Shown here: positions 26,156-36,221 of the stretch, piece after piece
Numbering within the stretch: the stretch's first letter is position 1
Layout: each line of letters begins with the position of its first letter
NCBI RefSeq assembly: GCF_023016155.1
Contig: NZ_JALKBG010000008.1
Span: 808,501 to 872,500, forward strand
Length of the DNA: 64,000 bases
Reading direction: 5' to 3'
Source of the DNA: Aliiroseovarius sp. F20344
GTDB lineage: Bacteria; Pseudomonadota; Alphaproteobacteria; Rhodobacterales; Rhodobacteraceae
Notes under the pieces: generated by a model
What the model was told of the DNA's origin: nothing
Database searches by the model: none
Seen by the model: only the letters and a program-made list of their open reading frames with translations
Translations under genes and position numbers: made by a program

Positions 26156-27384
26156 AACCCGGCCTCCTGATAGGTGATGTTAAGCTCGGATCCATCTGTG
26201 ACATAGTGATGCCCAATGATGATGACATCTGATGCATCCCCAAGTCCGGTCACCCAGACACCTTTCAGGCTGTCGCGCACGACGGTCACGGTTTGGAACC
26301 CTGCGGTTTCACCATCTGCAACAATGCGCACACCAAGATCACCGTTGTCATCCAGCGTCAGAGCACTTTGCGGCAAGAGATGCGCTGTGGTGCCTTGCCC
26401 GGTTGCGATGATTTCGGCGGTTTGGCCAGCTCGCACGGGGGCTTCGCCCTCGGCTGGCTGAACTTCAACATCTACGCGGAAGGTGCGGGTCACAGGATCA
26501 GCCGTGTCTGCAACAAACGTGACCTTGCCTTGCAAGGCCCGGCCCGAAGCCAAGCGCACATTCGCGACAAGACCGGGCGAAAGCTGATCCACCAAAAGCT
26601 CTGACACAAAGCCTACAACCCGCACCGGATCATACTGAACCAAGGTTGCACATTGCGCGCCAGGCTGAAGCAGAGTGCCAATATCGGCAGTGTCTGTTTC
26701 AAGCTCCCCATCAAATGGCGCGCGAATTTCCAAGCGCTCAATCTCGCGTTCCGCGCCGGCGACAGCGGCTTGGGCCGACTGGATGGCCGCGTCTGAACTG
26801 GATGCGCCGGAGCGGGCTGAGATGACGCCAGCGCGTGCCGTTTCAACGCCAGCGCGGGCGTTGGCGACGCGGGTGTCGGATGCAAACCCTCCTTCAGAAA
26901 GCTTCGTGGCGGCGGTCAGGTTGATTGTCGCCTCGTCCAGACGGGCCTGCGCTTCGATCACGCGGGCTTCTGCTTCTGGTGCGCGTGCTGTTGCTTCGGC
27001 CAGGCGAGCTTTCGCTTCCGCTAGGCTTGCTTCGCGTGTCCCCGGATCAAGGCGACACATGACGTCACCTTTTGCAACTGTCAGCCCTTTGGAAAGCTTG
27101 TCCGAGATCACTTGACCCGAGGTTTCTGCCCGCAATTCAACGCGGCGGGTGGCTTCAGTGCGCCCCCGAATAACAATGGGTGTTTCGATTTCGCGGGCCT
27201 TGGATTTCAGCACGACCACCGAAAGGCCAACCTTGTCAGCCTCATCGGCGTCTTGTGCGCTGTCTGAAACTTCTGTTGGTGTCTCAGAAACACCAGCGGC
27301 CTCATCAAGGGTGTCGCGTTGGAACACAAGCATGAAAAGGCCTGCGATGACCAGCAATGCTGTCAGAATTGGAAATAGACGCAT
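26152..27384 (-). CDS. RND efflux periplasmic adaptor (membrane fusion protein)
   Basis: The 410-residue protein has an uncleaved N-terminal membrane anchor (about residues 5-22), a lipoyl half-motif (VELRAETSGQV), a long Ala/Glu/Arg-rich coiled-coil hairpin (about residues 110-220), the second lipoyl half with IRAPFDGELE, and beta-barrel domains. These are features of AcrA/MexA-type adaptors that join the RND pump to an outer-membrane channel. It overlaps the permease gene by 4 nt and comes first in the operon. The 217 bp between it and the divergent YfgM-like gene should hold its promoter. Confidence 0.9.
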   Translation of the reverse strand: MRLFPILTALLVIAGLFMLVFQRDTLDEAAGVSETPTEVSDSAQDADEADKVGLSVVVLKSKAREIETPIVIRGRTEATRRVELRAETSGQVISDKLSKGLTVAKGDVMCRLDPGTREASLAEAKARLAEATARAPEAEARVIEAQARLDEATINLTAATKLSEGGFASDTRVANARAGVETARAGVISARSGASSSDAAIQSAQAAVAGAEREIERLEIRAPFDGELETDTADIGTLLQPGAQCATLVQYDPVRVVGFVSELLVDQLSPGLVANVRLASGRALQGKVTFVADTADPVTRTFRVDVEVQPAEGEAPVRAGQTAEIIATGQGTTAHLLPQSALTLDDNGDLGVRIVADGETAGFQTVTVVRDSLKGVWVTGLGDASDVIIIGHHYVTDGSELNITYQEAGL

Positions 27385-27601
27385 GACCCCTCCTGGTGGG
27401 CAATATTTTTGAAGGCAATGTTTTGCGACTGAACATAGGCACTCGTGTTCGCGGTAACAAGTTCAGAGACTGCAATTGGTGATTGATTTCCGTAACGAAA
27501 TATATTGCAGCGGACGCTTTGTTCGCCAAGCCTTTCTATGCCCCTTGGCAACGGAGCTTCGTTCGGGCAAAAGAAAGCGACTGAATTCGGAGGCACGCGC
27601 C

Positions 27602-28240
27602 GTGAGCGATACAGATAGTTTCATCGAGGAAGTGACCGAAGAGGTCCGTCGAGACAAGCTTTATGCAATGATGCGGCGCTATGGCTGGATTGCCGTGCTG
27701 GCCGTTGTCGCTGTTGTCGGGGCCGCTGCCTATAATGAATGGCGCAAAGCCAGTGAACGGGCTAAAGCCGAAGCCTTTGGCGATGCCATTCTTGCCGCCG
27801 AAGGTATTTCTGAGCCCGAGCAGAGAATCGCAGCTCTTCAGGGCATCGCGGCATCTGGCGAACAAAGCGCCGTTTTGAACCTTCTCTTGGCTACCGACAC
27901 GTCGGATCAATCGGCCGAAGCCCTTGGCAAAATCGCCTCTGACGCCAGCCTGCCGGATCATTTCCGTCATTTGGCCATGCTGCGTCTTGCCCAGATGCAA
28001 AACGAGGCTGTGACCTTGGACGAGCTTCGTGGCATGCTTGCGTCTGTTGTTGTTGCCGGTGCGCCTTATCGCGTGCTTGGCGAAGAAGCCCTTGCCATCG
28101 CCGAGCTGCAAGCCGGGGAAAAGGACGCCGCACTCACCCGCCTTCAGGCGCTTTTGATAGATGATGAAGCATCGGGGGCCTTGCGTCGCCGAGCTTCTCA
28201 GTTGATTGTTGCGCTAGGGGGCACGCCAGAGGCATCCTGA
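27602..28240 (+). CDS. YfgM-like TPR membrane protein
   Basis: The 212-residue protein has a short cytoplasmic N-terminus ending in RRDKLYAMMRRYGW, a transmembrane helix (about residues 27-45), and a periplasmic TPR-like helical domain, the layout of YfgM, an ancillary protein of the SecYEG translocon and periplasmic chaperone network. GGAGG at 27589-27593 sets the GTG at 27602; the frame is open from 27476 but that extension lacks a site. It precedes bamB and der in the same order as yfgM-bamB-der of E. coli, which supports the assignment. Confidence 0.85.
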   Translation: MSDTDSFIEEVTEEVRRDKLYAMMRRYGWIAVLAVVAVVGAAAYNEWRKASERAKAEAFGDAILAAEGISEPEQRIAALQGIAASGEQSAVLNLLLATDTSDQSAEALGKIASDASLPDHFRHLAMLRLAQMQNEAVTLDELRGMLASVVVAGAPYRVLGEEALAIAELQAGEKDAALTRLQALLIDDEASGALRRRASQLIVALGGTPEAS

Positions 28241-28301
28241 TCGATAGGAATTTGCTGTAAGCCTTTGACGATATTTATATGAGATCCTTGGGGGATTTGT
28301 T

Positions 28302-29651
28302 GTGAAATTCAAATTGAGCGCCGCGCTTTTGACTTCGATGAGCATTCTGGCTGGATGTTCTACCCCGGAATACATTTTGCCGGGTGACCGCGAAGGTCTG
28401 CGCAGTCCGAACCCCCAAACTCTTGGTGAAGATGCCGCTGCCGACGCAATTGCGCAACGCGCCGAGACGGAACAACAAGACGGGGCCCGGCCAATCAGCC
28501 TGCCGCGGCAGGTCAATCACGCCAGCTGGACCCATTTGGGCGGATCACCGACCCATCAGGTTCAACATGCGGCCTTGTCTTCAACGCCTCAGCTGATCTG
28601 GAGCGCTCCGATCGGGCAGGGCAATGATCGCAAGCACCGCATCACAGCAGAACCCGTGGTCGCGAATGGCCGCATCTACACATTGGACAGCCGTGCCCAA
28701 GTGGTGGCCACGGCAACTTCGGGTGCAACTGTCTGGTCACGCGACCTGACGCCAGCCTCGGATCGGTCTGATGATGCGTCGGGCGGTGGCTTGGCCTATG
28801 CTAACGGCGTCGTTTACGTGTCTTCTGGTTTTGGCCTTGTGTCGGCGCTGGACGCCGCAACCGGCAAAGTGAAATGGCAGCAGCGTATGGATGCGCCGGG
28901 CTCGGGGGCTCCGGCCGCCGTGGGTGGTTTGGTCTATGTGGTCAGCCGCGACAACACGGCTTGGGCGATGGATGCCGCCAACGGCAAGGTGAAATGGCGC
29001 CTGACCGGCACACCTAGCCAAGAAGGCGTGGTTGGCGTTTCATCACCCGCCGTGACCGATCGAGTTGTGCTTCTGCCTTTCGCGTCGGGAGAGGTTGTCG
29101 CCGCTTTGAAAAAAGGTGGAACGCGTACGTGGTCCAGCCTGATTGCTGGGGAACGCTTGGGTCGTGCCTACACACAGGTCACCGATATCACCGGCGAGCC
29201 TGTGGTCAAAAACGGCGTGATCTATTCCGGTAGCCCAGCAGGGCGCACCGTGGCCTTGAACCTGTCCGGCGAACGTCTTTGGACCGCCACCGAAGGCGCG
29301 ACCAGCCCAGTTTGGGTCACAGGGGGCTCGGTCTTCCTTGTGTCGGATGAGAACGAGATTGTGCGTCTTGACGCAGAAACCGGCGAACGGGTCTGGGGCA
29401 CGCGCCTTCCTTACTTCACCAAGCGAAAAGCACGTAAGATCAAACGCATCCACGCCAATCTTGGCCCGGTTTTGGCTGGTGGAAAGCTGTGGGTGGCGTC
29501 GTCTGACGGGGTCATGCGTGGCTACAATCCCGTGGATGGTACCCTGATTGCTCAAACAGCCGTTCCCGGCGGCGCAGCAACGCGACCAGTAGTTGTGAAC
29601 GGCGTCGCCTATGTGGTGGCGCGTGACGGCAAACTTCTGGCTTTGCGCTGA
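28302..29651 (+). CDS. bamB: Outer membrane assembly lipoprotein BamB
   Basis: BamB is the beta-propeller lipoprotein of the BAM complex that inserts outer-membrane proteins. The 449-residue protein has a lipobox LAGC (Cys at about 19), then repeated PQQ-type blades with GKVKW and GxVYVxS motifs. The GTG at 28302 follows GGGGGA. It lies between the YfgM-like gene and der, the conserved context. The first 80 residues after the lipobox are a flexible Glu/Arg-rich linker that is longer than in E. coli. Confidence 0.92.
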   Translation: MKFKLSAALLTSMSILAGCSTPEYILPGDREGLRSPNPQTLGEDAAADAIAQRAETEQQDGARPISLPRQVNHASWTHLGGSPTHQVQHAALSSTPQLIWSAPIGQGNDRKHRITAEPVVANGRIYTLDSRAQVVATATSGATVWSRDLTPASDRSDDASGGGLAYANGVVYVSSGFGLVSALDAATGKVKWQQRMDAPGSGAPAAVGGLVYVVSRDNTAWAMDAANGKVKWRLTGTPSQEGVVGVSSPAVTDRVVLLPFASGEVVAALKKGGTRTWSSLIAGERLGRAYTQVTDITGEPVVKNGVIYSGSPAGRTVALNLSGERLWTATEGATSPVWVTGGSVFLVSDENEIVRLDAETGERVWGTRLPYFTKRKARKIKRIHANLGPVLAGGKLWVASSDGVMRGYNPVDGTLIAQTAVPGGAATRPVVVNGVAYVVARDGKLLALR

Positions 29652-29698
29652 CCGTAAAACCGTGTATGCGGGGCGCTTGACGCAACCCGGAGTGCAAA

Positions 29699-31159
29699 AT
29701 GAGCTTCACCCTAGCCATCGTGGGGCGCCCGAATGTGGGCAAATCCACCCTGTTCAACCGCTTGGTTGGCAAGCGCCTTGCGCTGGTTGATGACCAGCCC
29801 GGTGTTACCCGCGACCTGCGCGAAGGCGAGGCGCGGTTGGGGGATTTGCGCTTTACCATCATTGACACTGCCGGGCTTGAAGAAGCCACGGATGAAAGCC
29901 TTCAGGGCCGCATGCGTCGCCTCACGGAACGCGCCGTGGAAATGGCCGACGCCTGTTTGTTCATCATAGATGGTCGTGCGGGTGTCCTTCCTGCGGATGA
30001 AGTGTTCGCCGACATTCTGCGCCGTAAGAACGCGCATGTGATCCTTGGGGTGAACAAGGCCGAAGGAAAGGCCGCAGATGCAGGCGTAATCGAGGCCTAT
30101 TCCTTGGGCCTTGGTGAACCGATCCGTATGTCGGGTGAACATGGCGAGGGTATGGGTGAGCTGTTAGAGATACTCACCCCGATCGCAGACGAGTTCGAAG
30201 AACGTGCGGCAGAAACTGCCCCGGAGATCGAAGTCGATGTTAGCGACGACGATGACGAAGACACACCGAAGCTGCCCACCAATGAAAAGCCGCTTCAGGT
30301 TGCTGTGATTGGCCGCCCGAATGCTGGTAAGTCGACCCTGATCAACAAACTGATCGGCGAAGAACGCCTTTTGACTGGACCCGAAGCCGGGATCACCCGC
30401 GACTCAATTTCTTTGAAGTTTGACTGGAACGGCACACCTACTCGTATTTTTGACACTGCCGGGATGCGCAAACGTGCGAAGGTGCAGGAGAAGCTTGAAA
30501 AGCTGTCTGTGTCAGACGGCCTGCGTGCGGTGAAGTTCGCCGAAGTTGTTGTGGTCCTTCTGGACGCCGCCATCCCGTTTGAGCAGCAAGACCTTCGCAT
30601 CGCGGATCTGGCAGAACGCGAAGGGCGTGCTGTGGTCATTGCCGTGAACAAGTGGGATGTGGAGCCCGAGAAACAGGCGAAGCTGAAAGGGCTGCTTGAA
30701 TCGTTCAATCGCCTTCTGCCACAGCTGCGTGGCGCGCCATTGATTACGATCTCAGCTAAGACGGGCCGGGGCATGGATCGCCTGCACGAAGCAGTTATGC
30801 GCGCCTATGATGTGTGGAACCGCCGCGTGAAAACAGCACATCTGAACGGGTGGCTGGCCGAGATGGTATCAGCACACCCACCTCCCGCACCAGGCGGGCG
30901 CCGTATCAAGCTGCGTTACATGACACAGACCAAAACCCGCCCTCCGGGTTTCGTTGTTATGTGTTCGCACCCCGACAAGCTGCCGGAAAGCTATTCGCGC
31001 TATCTGGTCAATGGATTGCGGGAAGATTTCGATATGCCGGGGACACCCATTCGCCTGACCATGCGTGGGCAGGGTGACAAGAACCCCTATAAAAACCGCA
31101 AAAAATCAACACCTTCGCGGTTGCGTAAGCACCTTGGAAAGGGGCGCGCGGACGAGTGA
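29699..31159 (+). CDS. der: Ribosome biogenesis GTPase Der
   Basis: Der (EngA) has two tandem GTPase domains and a KH-like C-terminal domain and is needed for 50S subunit assembly. The 486-residue protein shows GRPNVGKS at about residues 8-15 with DTAG, and a second GRPNAGKS near residue 205 with DTAG and NKWD. An acidic linker (SDDDDEDT) separates them. The basic C-terminus ([12 protein letters not shown]) is typical of the Alphaproteobacteria. ATG 29699 follows CGGAG. It is the last gene of the group and a strong terminator follows. Confidence 0.96.
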   Translation: MSFTLAIVGRPNVGKSTLFNRLVGKRLALVDDQPGVTRDLREGEARLGDLRFTIIDTAGLEEATDESLQGRMRRLTERAVEMADACLFIIDGRAGVLPADEVFADILRRKNAHVILGVNKAEGKAADAGVIEAYSLGLGEPIRMSGEHGEGMGELLEILTPIADEFEERAAETAPEIEVDVSDDDDEDTPKLPTNEKPLQVAVIGRPNAGKSTLINKLIGEERLLTGPEAGITRDSISLKFDWNGTPTRIFDTAGMRKRAKVQEKLEKLSVSDGLRAVKFAEVVVVLLDAAIPFEQQDLRIADLAEREGRAVVIAVNKWDVEPEKQAKLKGLLESFNRLLPQLRGAPLITISAKTGRGMDRLHEAVMRAYDVWNRRVKTAHLNGWLAEMVSAHPPPAPGGRRIKLRYMTQTKTRPPGFVVMCSHPDKLPESYSRYLVNGLREDFDMPGTPIRLTMRGQGDKNPYKNRKKSTPSRLRKHLGKGRADE

Positions 31160-31186
31160 TTCACGCGCTATCCTGACTGAAAAGCA

Positions 31187-31226
31187 GAAACTCCGCCCTT
31201 TGCGAAACGGGCGGAGTTTCGCTTTT
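31187..31226 (+). terminator. Intrinsic terminator after der
   Basis: A 12-bp perfect inverted repeat (GAAACTCCGCCC with GGGCGGAGTTTC) is followed by CTTTTC. The T-run is short but the stem is strong. Confidence 0.85.
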
Positions 31227-31315
31227 CTGGGGAAAAAGACTCTCGGATTGCGTCATTCATCTGTCATGCTGGGGTCATAGCATTCCGAAATCATACCAAC
31301 ACGACCGAGGTTCCC

Positions 31316-33274
31316 ATGCCCCTTTCAATGACCCGTCGCGGTTTTCTGGCCGGCTCAGCCGGTTTCATCGCGCTTCATCCGTACTCTGTTCTAGCGTCTT
31401 CCAATCAGGCGCATTTGCGCATCATGGAGACGACTGACCTGCATGTTCATGTCTTCCCTTACGACTACTATTCTGACCGAGAGACGGATCGCGTCGGTTT
31501 GGCGCGTACGGCGTCACTGATCAACGATGTCCGGGCCGAGGCAACGAATTCCCTGCTTTTGGATAACGGCGATTTCCTTCAGGGAAATCCCATGGGCGAC
31601 TACGTCGCCTATGAGCGGGGCATGAAAGAGGGCGATACGCATCCGGTTATCAATGCGATGAATACGCTCGGGTTCGATGGCTCGACGCTGGGCAACCACG
31701 AGTTCAACTATGGTCTGGATTTCCTAATGAAATCGCTGGCCGGATCCAACTTCCCGGTGGTCTGTGCAAACGTCGCCAAGAAATTGGGGGCGACCCCACG
31801 CGAAGATGAAACGCTTTTGCCACCTTATGTGATTGTCGAACGCTCGATCACCAATGGCGCAGGAACAACCCAACCGATCAAGGTCGGCTTCATCGGGTTT
31901 GTGCCGCCGCAGATCATGAATTGGGACCGCCGCCATCTGGAGGGCAATGTGCAGGCCCGTGATATCATCGAAGCTGCCCGCGCCTATATCCCACAGATGC
32001 GAGAGGAAGGCGCAGACCTGATCATCGCTTTGTCCCACTCGGGCATTGGTGCCGCCGAGCATACGGATGGGATGGAGAATGCCTCGGTCCCATTGGCCGC
32101 AATCGAAGGCATCGACGCGATCCTGACGGGACACTCGCATCTGGTCTTCCCATCCTCGACCTACGCCGATTTCCCCGGCGTGGATGTGGAGCGCGGTACA
32201 ATTATGAGCACGCCTGCCGTCATGGGCGGCTTTTGGGGCTCGCATATGGGGTTGATCGATCTTCTGATCGAGCATGATGGCGGGGCGTGGCGCGTTGTAT
32301 CGCACACGTCAGAAGCCCGCCCGATCTATAAACGGGAAGAGGATCGTTCGATCACCGCCCTTGTTGAGAGCGATCCGAAGGTTCTGGCGTCGGTTCAAGC
32401 CGAGCATGACGAAACGCTTGCCTATGTGCGTCGTGCAGTGGGCAAGACAGACGCACCTTTGCACAGCTATTTCGCGCTGGTGGCGGATGATCCTTCGGTC
32501 CAGATCGTGTCCAATGCGCAGACATGGTACATCAAACAGATGATGCAGGGGACAGAGCATGAGGGGCTTCCGATCTTGTCGGCTGCGGCTCCCTTCAAAG
32601 CCGGTGGCCGGGGTGGTCCGGACTACTACACCGACGTGGCAGTCGGGGATGTCGCGATCAAAAACGTCGCGGATCTGTACCTTTATCCCAATACTGTGCG
32701 GGCCGTTCGTATCAACGGGGCGACGGTGCGCGAATGGCTTGAACGGTCAGCGAGTATCTTCAATCAAGTTGATCCGGGGGCCGAGGATGCCATCCTGTTG
32801 AACCCCGAAATGCCATCTTACAACTTTGATGTGATTGATGGTGTGACCTATCAGATCAATCTTGGCCAAGCGGCGCGGTATAACCGGGACGGAGAGGTTG
32901 TGGCCCCGGATGCCCATCGTATTGAGAACCTGAGGTTTGCCGGGCAACCTATTGATGACGCACAAGAGTTCATCATCGCCACCAACAACTACCGCGCAGG
33001 CGGCGGCGGGCATTTCCCGGGCGCCGATGGCACGACGACGATCTTCGAAGGTCCGGATACCAACCGTGATGTGATCGTCCGCTACATCGTTGAACAGGGC
33101 ACGGTCAGCCCGCGTGCGGATGCGAACTGGTCCTTCACTCCGATTGACGGCACCACGGTTCTCTTTGAAACCGGGCCTGCCGCGTCGAAACACATTGACG
33201 GTGTCGAAGGCATGACAATTGAAGAGGTTGGAATGTCAGAAAGCGGGTTTGCGCAGTATCGCATTTCGCTGTGA
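31316..33274 (+). CDS. cpdB: Periplasmic 2',3'-cyclic-nucleotide 2'-phosphodiesterase/3'-nucleotidase
   Basis: The 652-residue protein belongs to the 5'-nucleotidase superfamily. An N-terminal twin-arginine signal (TRRGFLAGSAGF) indicates Tat export. The metallophosphatase domain shows TTDLHVHVFPYDYY, DNGDFLQGNP, GNHEFNYG and GHSH, and the C-terminal substrate-binding domain has FKAGGRGGPDYYTDV and NNYRAGGGG, matching CpdB. It hydrolyses cyclic nucleotides and 3'-nucleotides to scavenge phosphate and nucleosides. ATG 31316 follows GAGG. A long terminator closes it. Confidence 0.93.
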   Translation: MPLSMTRRGFLAGSAGFIALHPYSVLASSNQAHLRIMETTDLHVHVFPYDYYSDRETDRVGLARTASLINDVRAEATNSLLLDNGDFLQGNPMGDYVAYERGMKEGDTHPVINAMNTLGFDGSTLGNHEFNYGLDFLMKSLAGSNFPVVCANVAKKLGATPREDETLLPPYVIVERSITNGAGTTQPIKVGFIGFVPPQIMNWDRRHLEGNVQARDIIEAARAYIPQMREEGADLIIALSHSGIGAAEHTDGMENASVPLAAIEGIDAILTGHSHLVFPSSTYADFPGVDVERGTIMSTPAVMGGFWGSHMGLIDLLIEHDGGAWRVVSHTSEARPIYKREEDRSITALVESDPKVLASVQAEHDETLAYVRRAVGKTDAPLHSYFALVADDPSVQIVSNAQTWYIKQMMQGTEHEGLPILSAAAPFKAGGRGGPDYYTDVAVGDVAIKNVADLYLYPNTVRAVRINGATVREWLERSASIFNQVDPGAEDAILLNPEMPSYNFDVIDGVTYQINLGQAARYNRDGEVVAPDAHRIENLRFAGQPIDDAQEFIIATNNYRAGGGGHFPGADGTTTIFEGPDTNRDVIVRYIVEQGTVSPRADANWSFTPIDGTTVLFETGPAASKHIDGVEGMTIEEVGMSESGFAQYRISL

Positions 33275-33279
33275 CCTCC

Positions 33280-33317
33280 AAAGATCAAGGGCGGCCCTTT
33301 TGCCGCCCTTGATCTTT
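33280..33317. terminator. Bidirectional terminator between cpdB and the nlpD-like gene
   Basis: A 16-bp perfect stem (AAAGATCAAGGGCGGC with its complement) around a 6-nt loop lies between two convergent genes. The stem ends in A/T tracts on both sides. Confidence 0.92.
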
Positions 33318-33336
33318 AAGTCAGACCTAATCCAGA

Positions 33337-34518
33337 TCAGTTCAGATACGGCATCGGGTCCACGGGTTCTGTGCCTTTGAAGACAAGGAACTGGATAGCG
33401 TTGTAGCGGTTCTTGGTCGCCACAGCGATTTGCTGACCACGTTTGACCTTCTGGCCCTTCTTCACCTTGATGCCAGCAATAAAGCTGTAGGCGGTTTGTG
33501 TACCATTCCCATGGTCAATCACTACGATCTCTTCGCCTTCGACATCTTTTGACACCAAGCGGACCGTCCCGCTTGCGGCGGCTTTCACGGCCTCTCCGGG
33601 TTTGGCAGAGATCAGGATGTAGCCGGCTTTCTCGGCATCAAACAGGCTTGTGACCTTGCCTGCCACGGGCAGCGCCATTCTGGCAGAGCTTGCCTTTGTT
33701 CGAGTGTCCGACAGCTTAGGAGCGTTCGGCGCTTTCGGGGCAGGTTGCTTGACCTCGTCCTTTGGAAGCGCCGCGGCTGCCGATGGTGGCGTCGGTGTGG
33801 CTGATCCCTGTCCGGGTTGAGAAATCCGGGTTTCTTTCACCGGTGCCGAAACTTTTACGGGGATCAGCAGGTGTTGACCCTCGCGCACGGTCAGGCTGGA
33901 GCCCAGACCGTTCCAATCAGCAAGGGAACGTACAGAGACGCCGTAGCTGCGGGCAATGGAATAGGCCGTTTCGCCACGCTGAACGCGGTGGCGGACGGGT
34001 TGCTGACCGGACACTTTGGGGGTTGATGTCGCACTGGACGTGTTTCCAGAACGGTCGATCGCATCGCCTGCCAATGTAGTGATATCAATCTCGCCTTCGG
34101 GCTTGATGACCCCGGCTGCCGGTTCTGCGACGCGGCGGGGCAGGGCCAGAAGCTCGCCATCGCGCAGGGGGGCATCCAATGCCAGTCCGTTATAGCGACC
34201 AAGTTCAGCAGGGTTCATGCCGATCCGTCCCGCCACTTTCGCAACGGTATCCCCACGCTTGGCCAAAGCGACCTGATAGCTGGGGTAGGAGATCACGCCG
34301 CGCGCGTCGGGCTGTGGCCGCTGTGCGGTGCCCACTGATTGCGCGGCTTGGCTGGTTGAAAGCTCGCCACCTGCAAGCCCCCTGAAATCCAGATCGAAAT
34401 CGCCGCCGCAGGCGCTGAGGGCCAGCAGGGACCCAAGTAGGAGTGTTGTACGCGTTTTGGCCCCGGTGCGTGTTTCGGCACGGGGTTTCAGGCACGCAAT
34501 TGTGCTGTGGAGTGGCAT
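33337..34518 (-). CDS. NlpD-like lipoprotein with two LysM domains and a degenerate M23 domain
   Basis: The 393-residue protein has a lipobox LSAC after a basic N-terminus, two LysM domains (about residues 75-130 and 170-220), a Pro/Ala/Lys linker, and a C-terminal peptidase-M23 fold. The catalytic residues of M23 enzymes are missing: there is no HxxxD pair and the final HxH position reads IQFLVF. NlpD and EnvC are catalytically inactive M23 proteins that activate amidases in daughter-cell separation, so this is probably an activator. It lies downstream of surE and pcm, the familiar surE-pcm-nlpD order. The unusually long N-terminal stretch before the lipobox makes the exact start uncertain. 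Confidence 0.85.
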   Translation of the reverse strand: MPLHSTIACLKPRAETRTGAKTRTTLLLGSLLALSACGGDFDLDFRGLAGGELSTSQAAQSVGTAQRPQPDARGVISYPSYQVALAKRGDTVAKVAGRIGMNPAELGRYNGLALDAPLRDGELLALPRRVAEPAAGVIKPEGEIDITTLAGDAIDRSGNTSSATSTPKVSGQQPVRHRVQRGETAYSIARSYGVSVRSLADWNGLGSSLTVREGQHLLIPVKVSAPVKETRISQPGQGSATPTPPSAAAALPKDEVKQPAPKAPNAPKLSDTRTKASSARMALPVAGKVTSLFDAEKAGYILISAKPGEAVKAAASGTVRLVSKDVEGEEIVVIDHGNGTQTAYSFIAGIKVKKGQKVKRGQQIAVATKNRYNAIQFLVFKGTEPVDPMPYLN

Positions 34519-34636
34519 TGCTCGTCTTCCTCAATCCATGGGCCTGTTTCTCAGGCTCTGCATGTGACCCTTTTCGGGCCTTGTTATATTCTGGCTGGAC
34601 TATCCCAACCTGATCCCGCCGTCGCGGGGAAAATTG

Positions 34637-35305
34637 CTATTCGCGCCCCAGCCCTTCCAATAGGGGAACGAACCGCACCGGCAGAAGCTCGTCATAGTCA
34701 AAACCTGTTTCGGTTCTTGTAACCTTAATCAGGCTCTGAACCGCATCGGACTGACCCACCGGTACAATCATGATACCGCCAACGGCCAGCTGCGCCAAGA
34801 GCGGACTGGGCGGGTCTTCGGCAGCAGCGGTGACAATGATGCGATCAAACGGCGCTTGATCGGGCAATCCACGCGATCCATCCCCGGTGATGGCGGTGAT
34901 ATTGTGCAAATCCATTTCTTCGAAAAGCTCGCGCGCTTCGGCGACCAGACGTCGATGGCGATCAATCGTGTAAACCCGACGTGCGAGCTTCGACAGGATG
35001 GCGGCCTGATAGCCAGACCCTGTTCCAAGTTCCAACACTTTGTCGCGGGGTGAAATGTCAGCGGCCTGCGTCATCAACCCGACTACAGATGGCTGCGAGA
35101 TCGTCTGCCCGCAAGCGATCGGTAGCGGCATATCCTCGTAAGCGCGTTTGGCGAACACGCCGCGCACAAAGGGGCCGCGGTCAATTTCTTCCATCGCGGA
35201 TAAAACGCGTGGGTTCGTTACGCCCTTTGAGCGTAGGGCAAACAGAAACTGCATCTTCTGCTCAGCGTCCCATGCCACCTGTGTTTGTCCGTCTGCCTGG
35301 CTCAT
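34637..35305 (-). CDS. pcm: Protein-L-isoaspartate O-methyltransferase
   Basis: Pcm uses S-adenosylmethionine to methylate L-isoaspartyl residues in damaged proteins, starting their repair. The 222-residue protein has the signature [14 protein letters not shown] and the SAM-binding motif [13 protein letters not shown]. It overlaps the upstream surE by 4 nt and is followed by the nlpD-like gene, the conserved stationary-phase and cell-wall context. It is slightly longer than the E. coli enzyme at both ends. Confidence 0.94.
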   Translation of the reverse strand: MSQADGQTQVAWDAEQKMQFLFALRSKGVTNPRVLSAMEEIDRGPFVRGVFAKRAYEDMPLPIACGQTISQPSVVGLMTQAADISPRDKVLELGTGSGYQAAILSKLARRVYTIDRHRRLVAEARELFEEMDLHNITAITGDGSRGLPDQAPFDRIIVTAAAEDPPSPLLAQLAVGGIMIVPVGQSDAVQSLIKVTRTETGFDYDELLPVRFVPLLEGLGRE

Positions 35306-36099
35306 GCAAACAGATCCTCAAGCGCGGAAAGCCTGTCATTGGCGGTCAGATCTGCCCGCATCGGCGTGACCGAAACATAGCCCTCAAGGTTCAGTGTCAG
35401 ATCCATGCCCGGTTCGGAGGGGTTCGCTTGCGGTCCGCCTTTGATCCACAGGAATTTGCGGCCCGACGGGCTGTGATGGGCTTCGGTTCCAAAGAAGGCG
35501 TCATGGCGCCATCCTTGCGGTGCAGCGCGTACACCTTTCACAAGCTCAGACCCGATAGGCGGGAAATTGACGTTGTAAAACAACGGGTAGTTCGCCCCTT
35601 TGTCCCAGGGACCGGCTTCGATCAGTTTCTGCACAATCTCGGGTCCAAACCGTTCAGCGGCTTGAAATGGACTGTCCAGATCTTTGGTGCCCATGCCCAT
35701 GTATTGCGACAGGGCAATGGCGGGCAGTCCTTGAAGTGCGGCCTCCATCGCGGCGCCCAGTGTGCCGGAATAGAGCGCATTTTCGGCCGAGTTGTTGCCT
35801 CGGTTTACACCCGAGATCACCAGGTCAGGCCGATCAGGCATCACGTCATAGAGCGCGGCTAGCACGCAATCGGCCGGGCTGCCTTCAGCGGCAAAACGAC
35901 GGGGTTCAAGTTCGGCAATCATGAAGGGGCTGGTGTAGGAAATACAGTGCCCAACGCCTGATTGCTCAAAGGCAGGGGCGACGGTCCAGATCTCGGCCTT
36001 TTCGCCTGCCAGTTCCTGCGCGACCTGATTGGCAATTGCTTCGGCGACGATCAGCCCCGGCGCGTTAATCCCGTCGTCATTCGTGATAAGGATACGCAT
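35302..36099 (-). CDS. surE: 5'/3'-nucleotidase SurE
   Basis: SurE is a metal-dependent phosphatase acting on nucleoside monophosphates. The 265-residue protein begins [15 protein letters not shown] with the paired aspartates that bind the metal, and carries SGVNRGNN with the other ligands. The frame is open to 36177, but the MRIL start is the family norm and is preceded by AGGGCGG. It is the first gene of surE-pcm, overlapping pcm by 4 nt. Confidence 0.95.
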   Translation of the reverse strand: MRILITNDDGINAPGLIVAEAIANQVAQELAGEKAEIWTVAPAFEQSGVGHCISYTSPFMIAELEPRRFAAEGSPADCVLAALYDVMPDRPDLVISGVNRGNNSAENALYSGTLGAAMEAALQGLPAIALSQYMGMGTKDLDSPFQAAERFGPEIVQKLIEAGPWDKGANYPLFYNVNFPPIGSELVKGVRAAPQGWRHDAFFGTEAHHSPSGRKFLWIKGGPQANPSEPGMDLTLNLEGYVSVTPMRADLTANDRLSALEDLFA

Positions 36100-36221
36100 G
36101 ATCCGCCCTTTCCGCCGTGCGGCCCTGTGTTTTCGGGCCTTTGGGAAATCAATAGGGCAGCTTGGCGCGCGCGGCAAGCATAGCGGGCAAGTCGACGGTC
36201 AGGAAAGTGAGGGCGTTGCGA

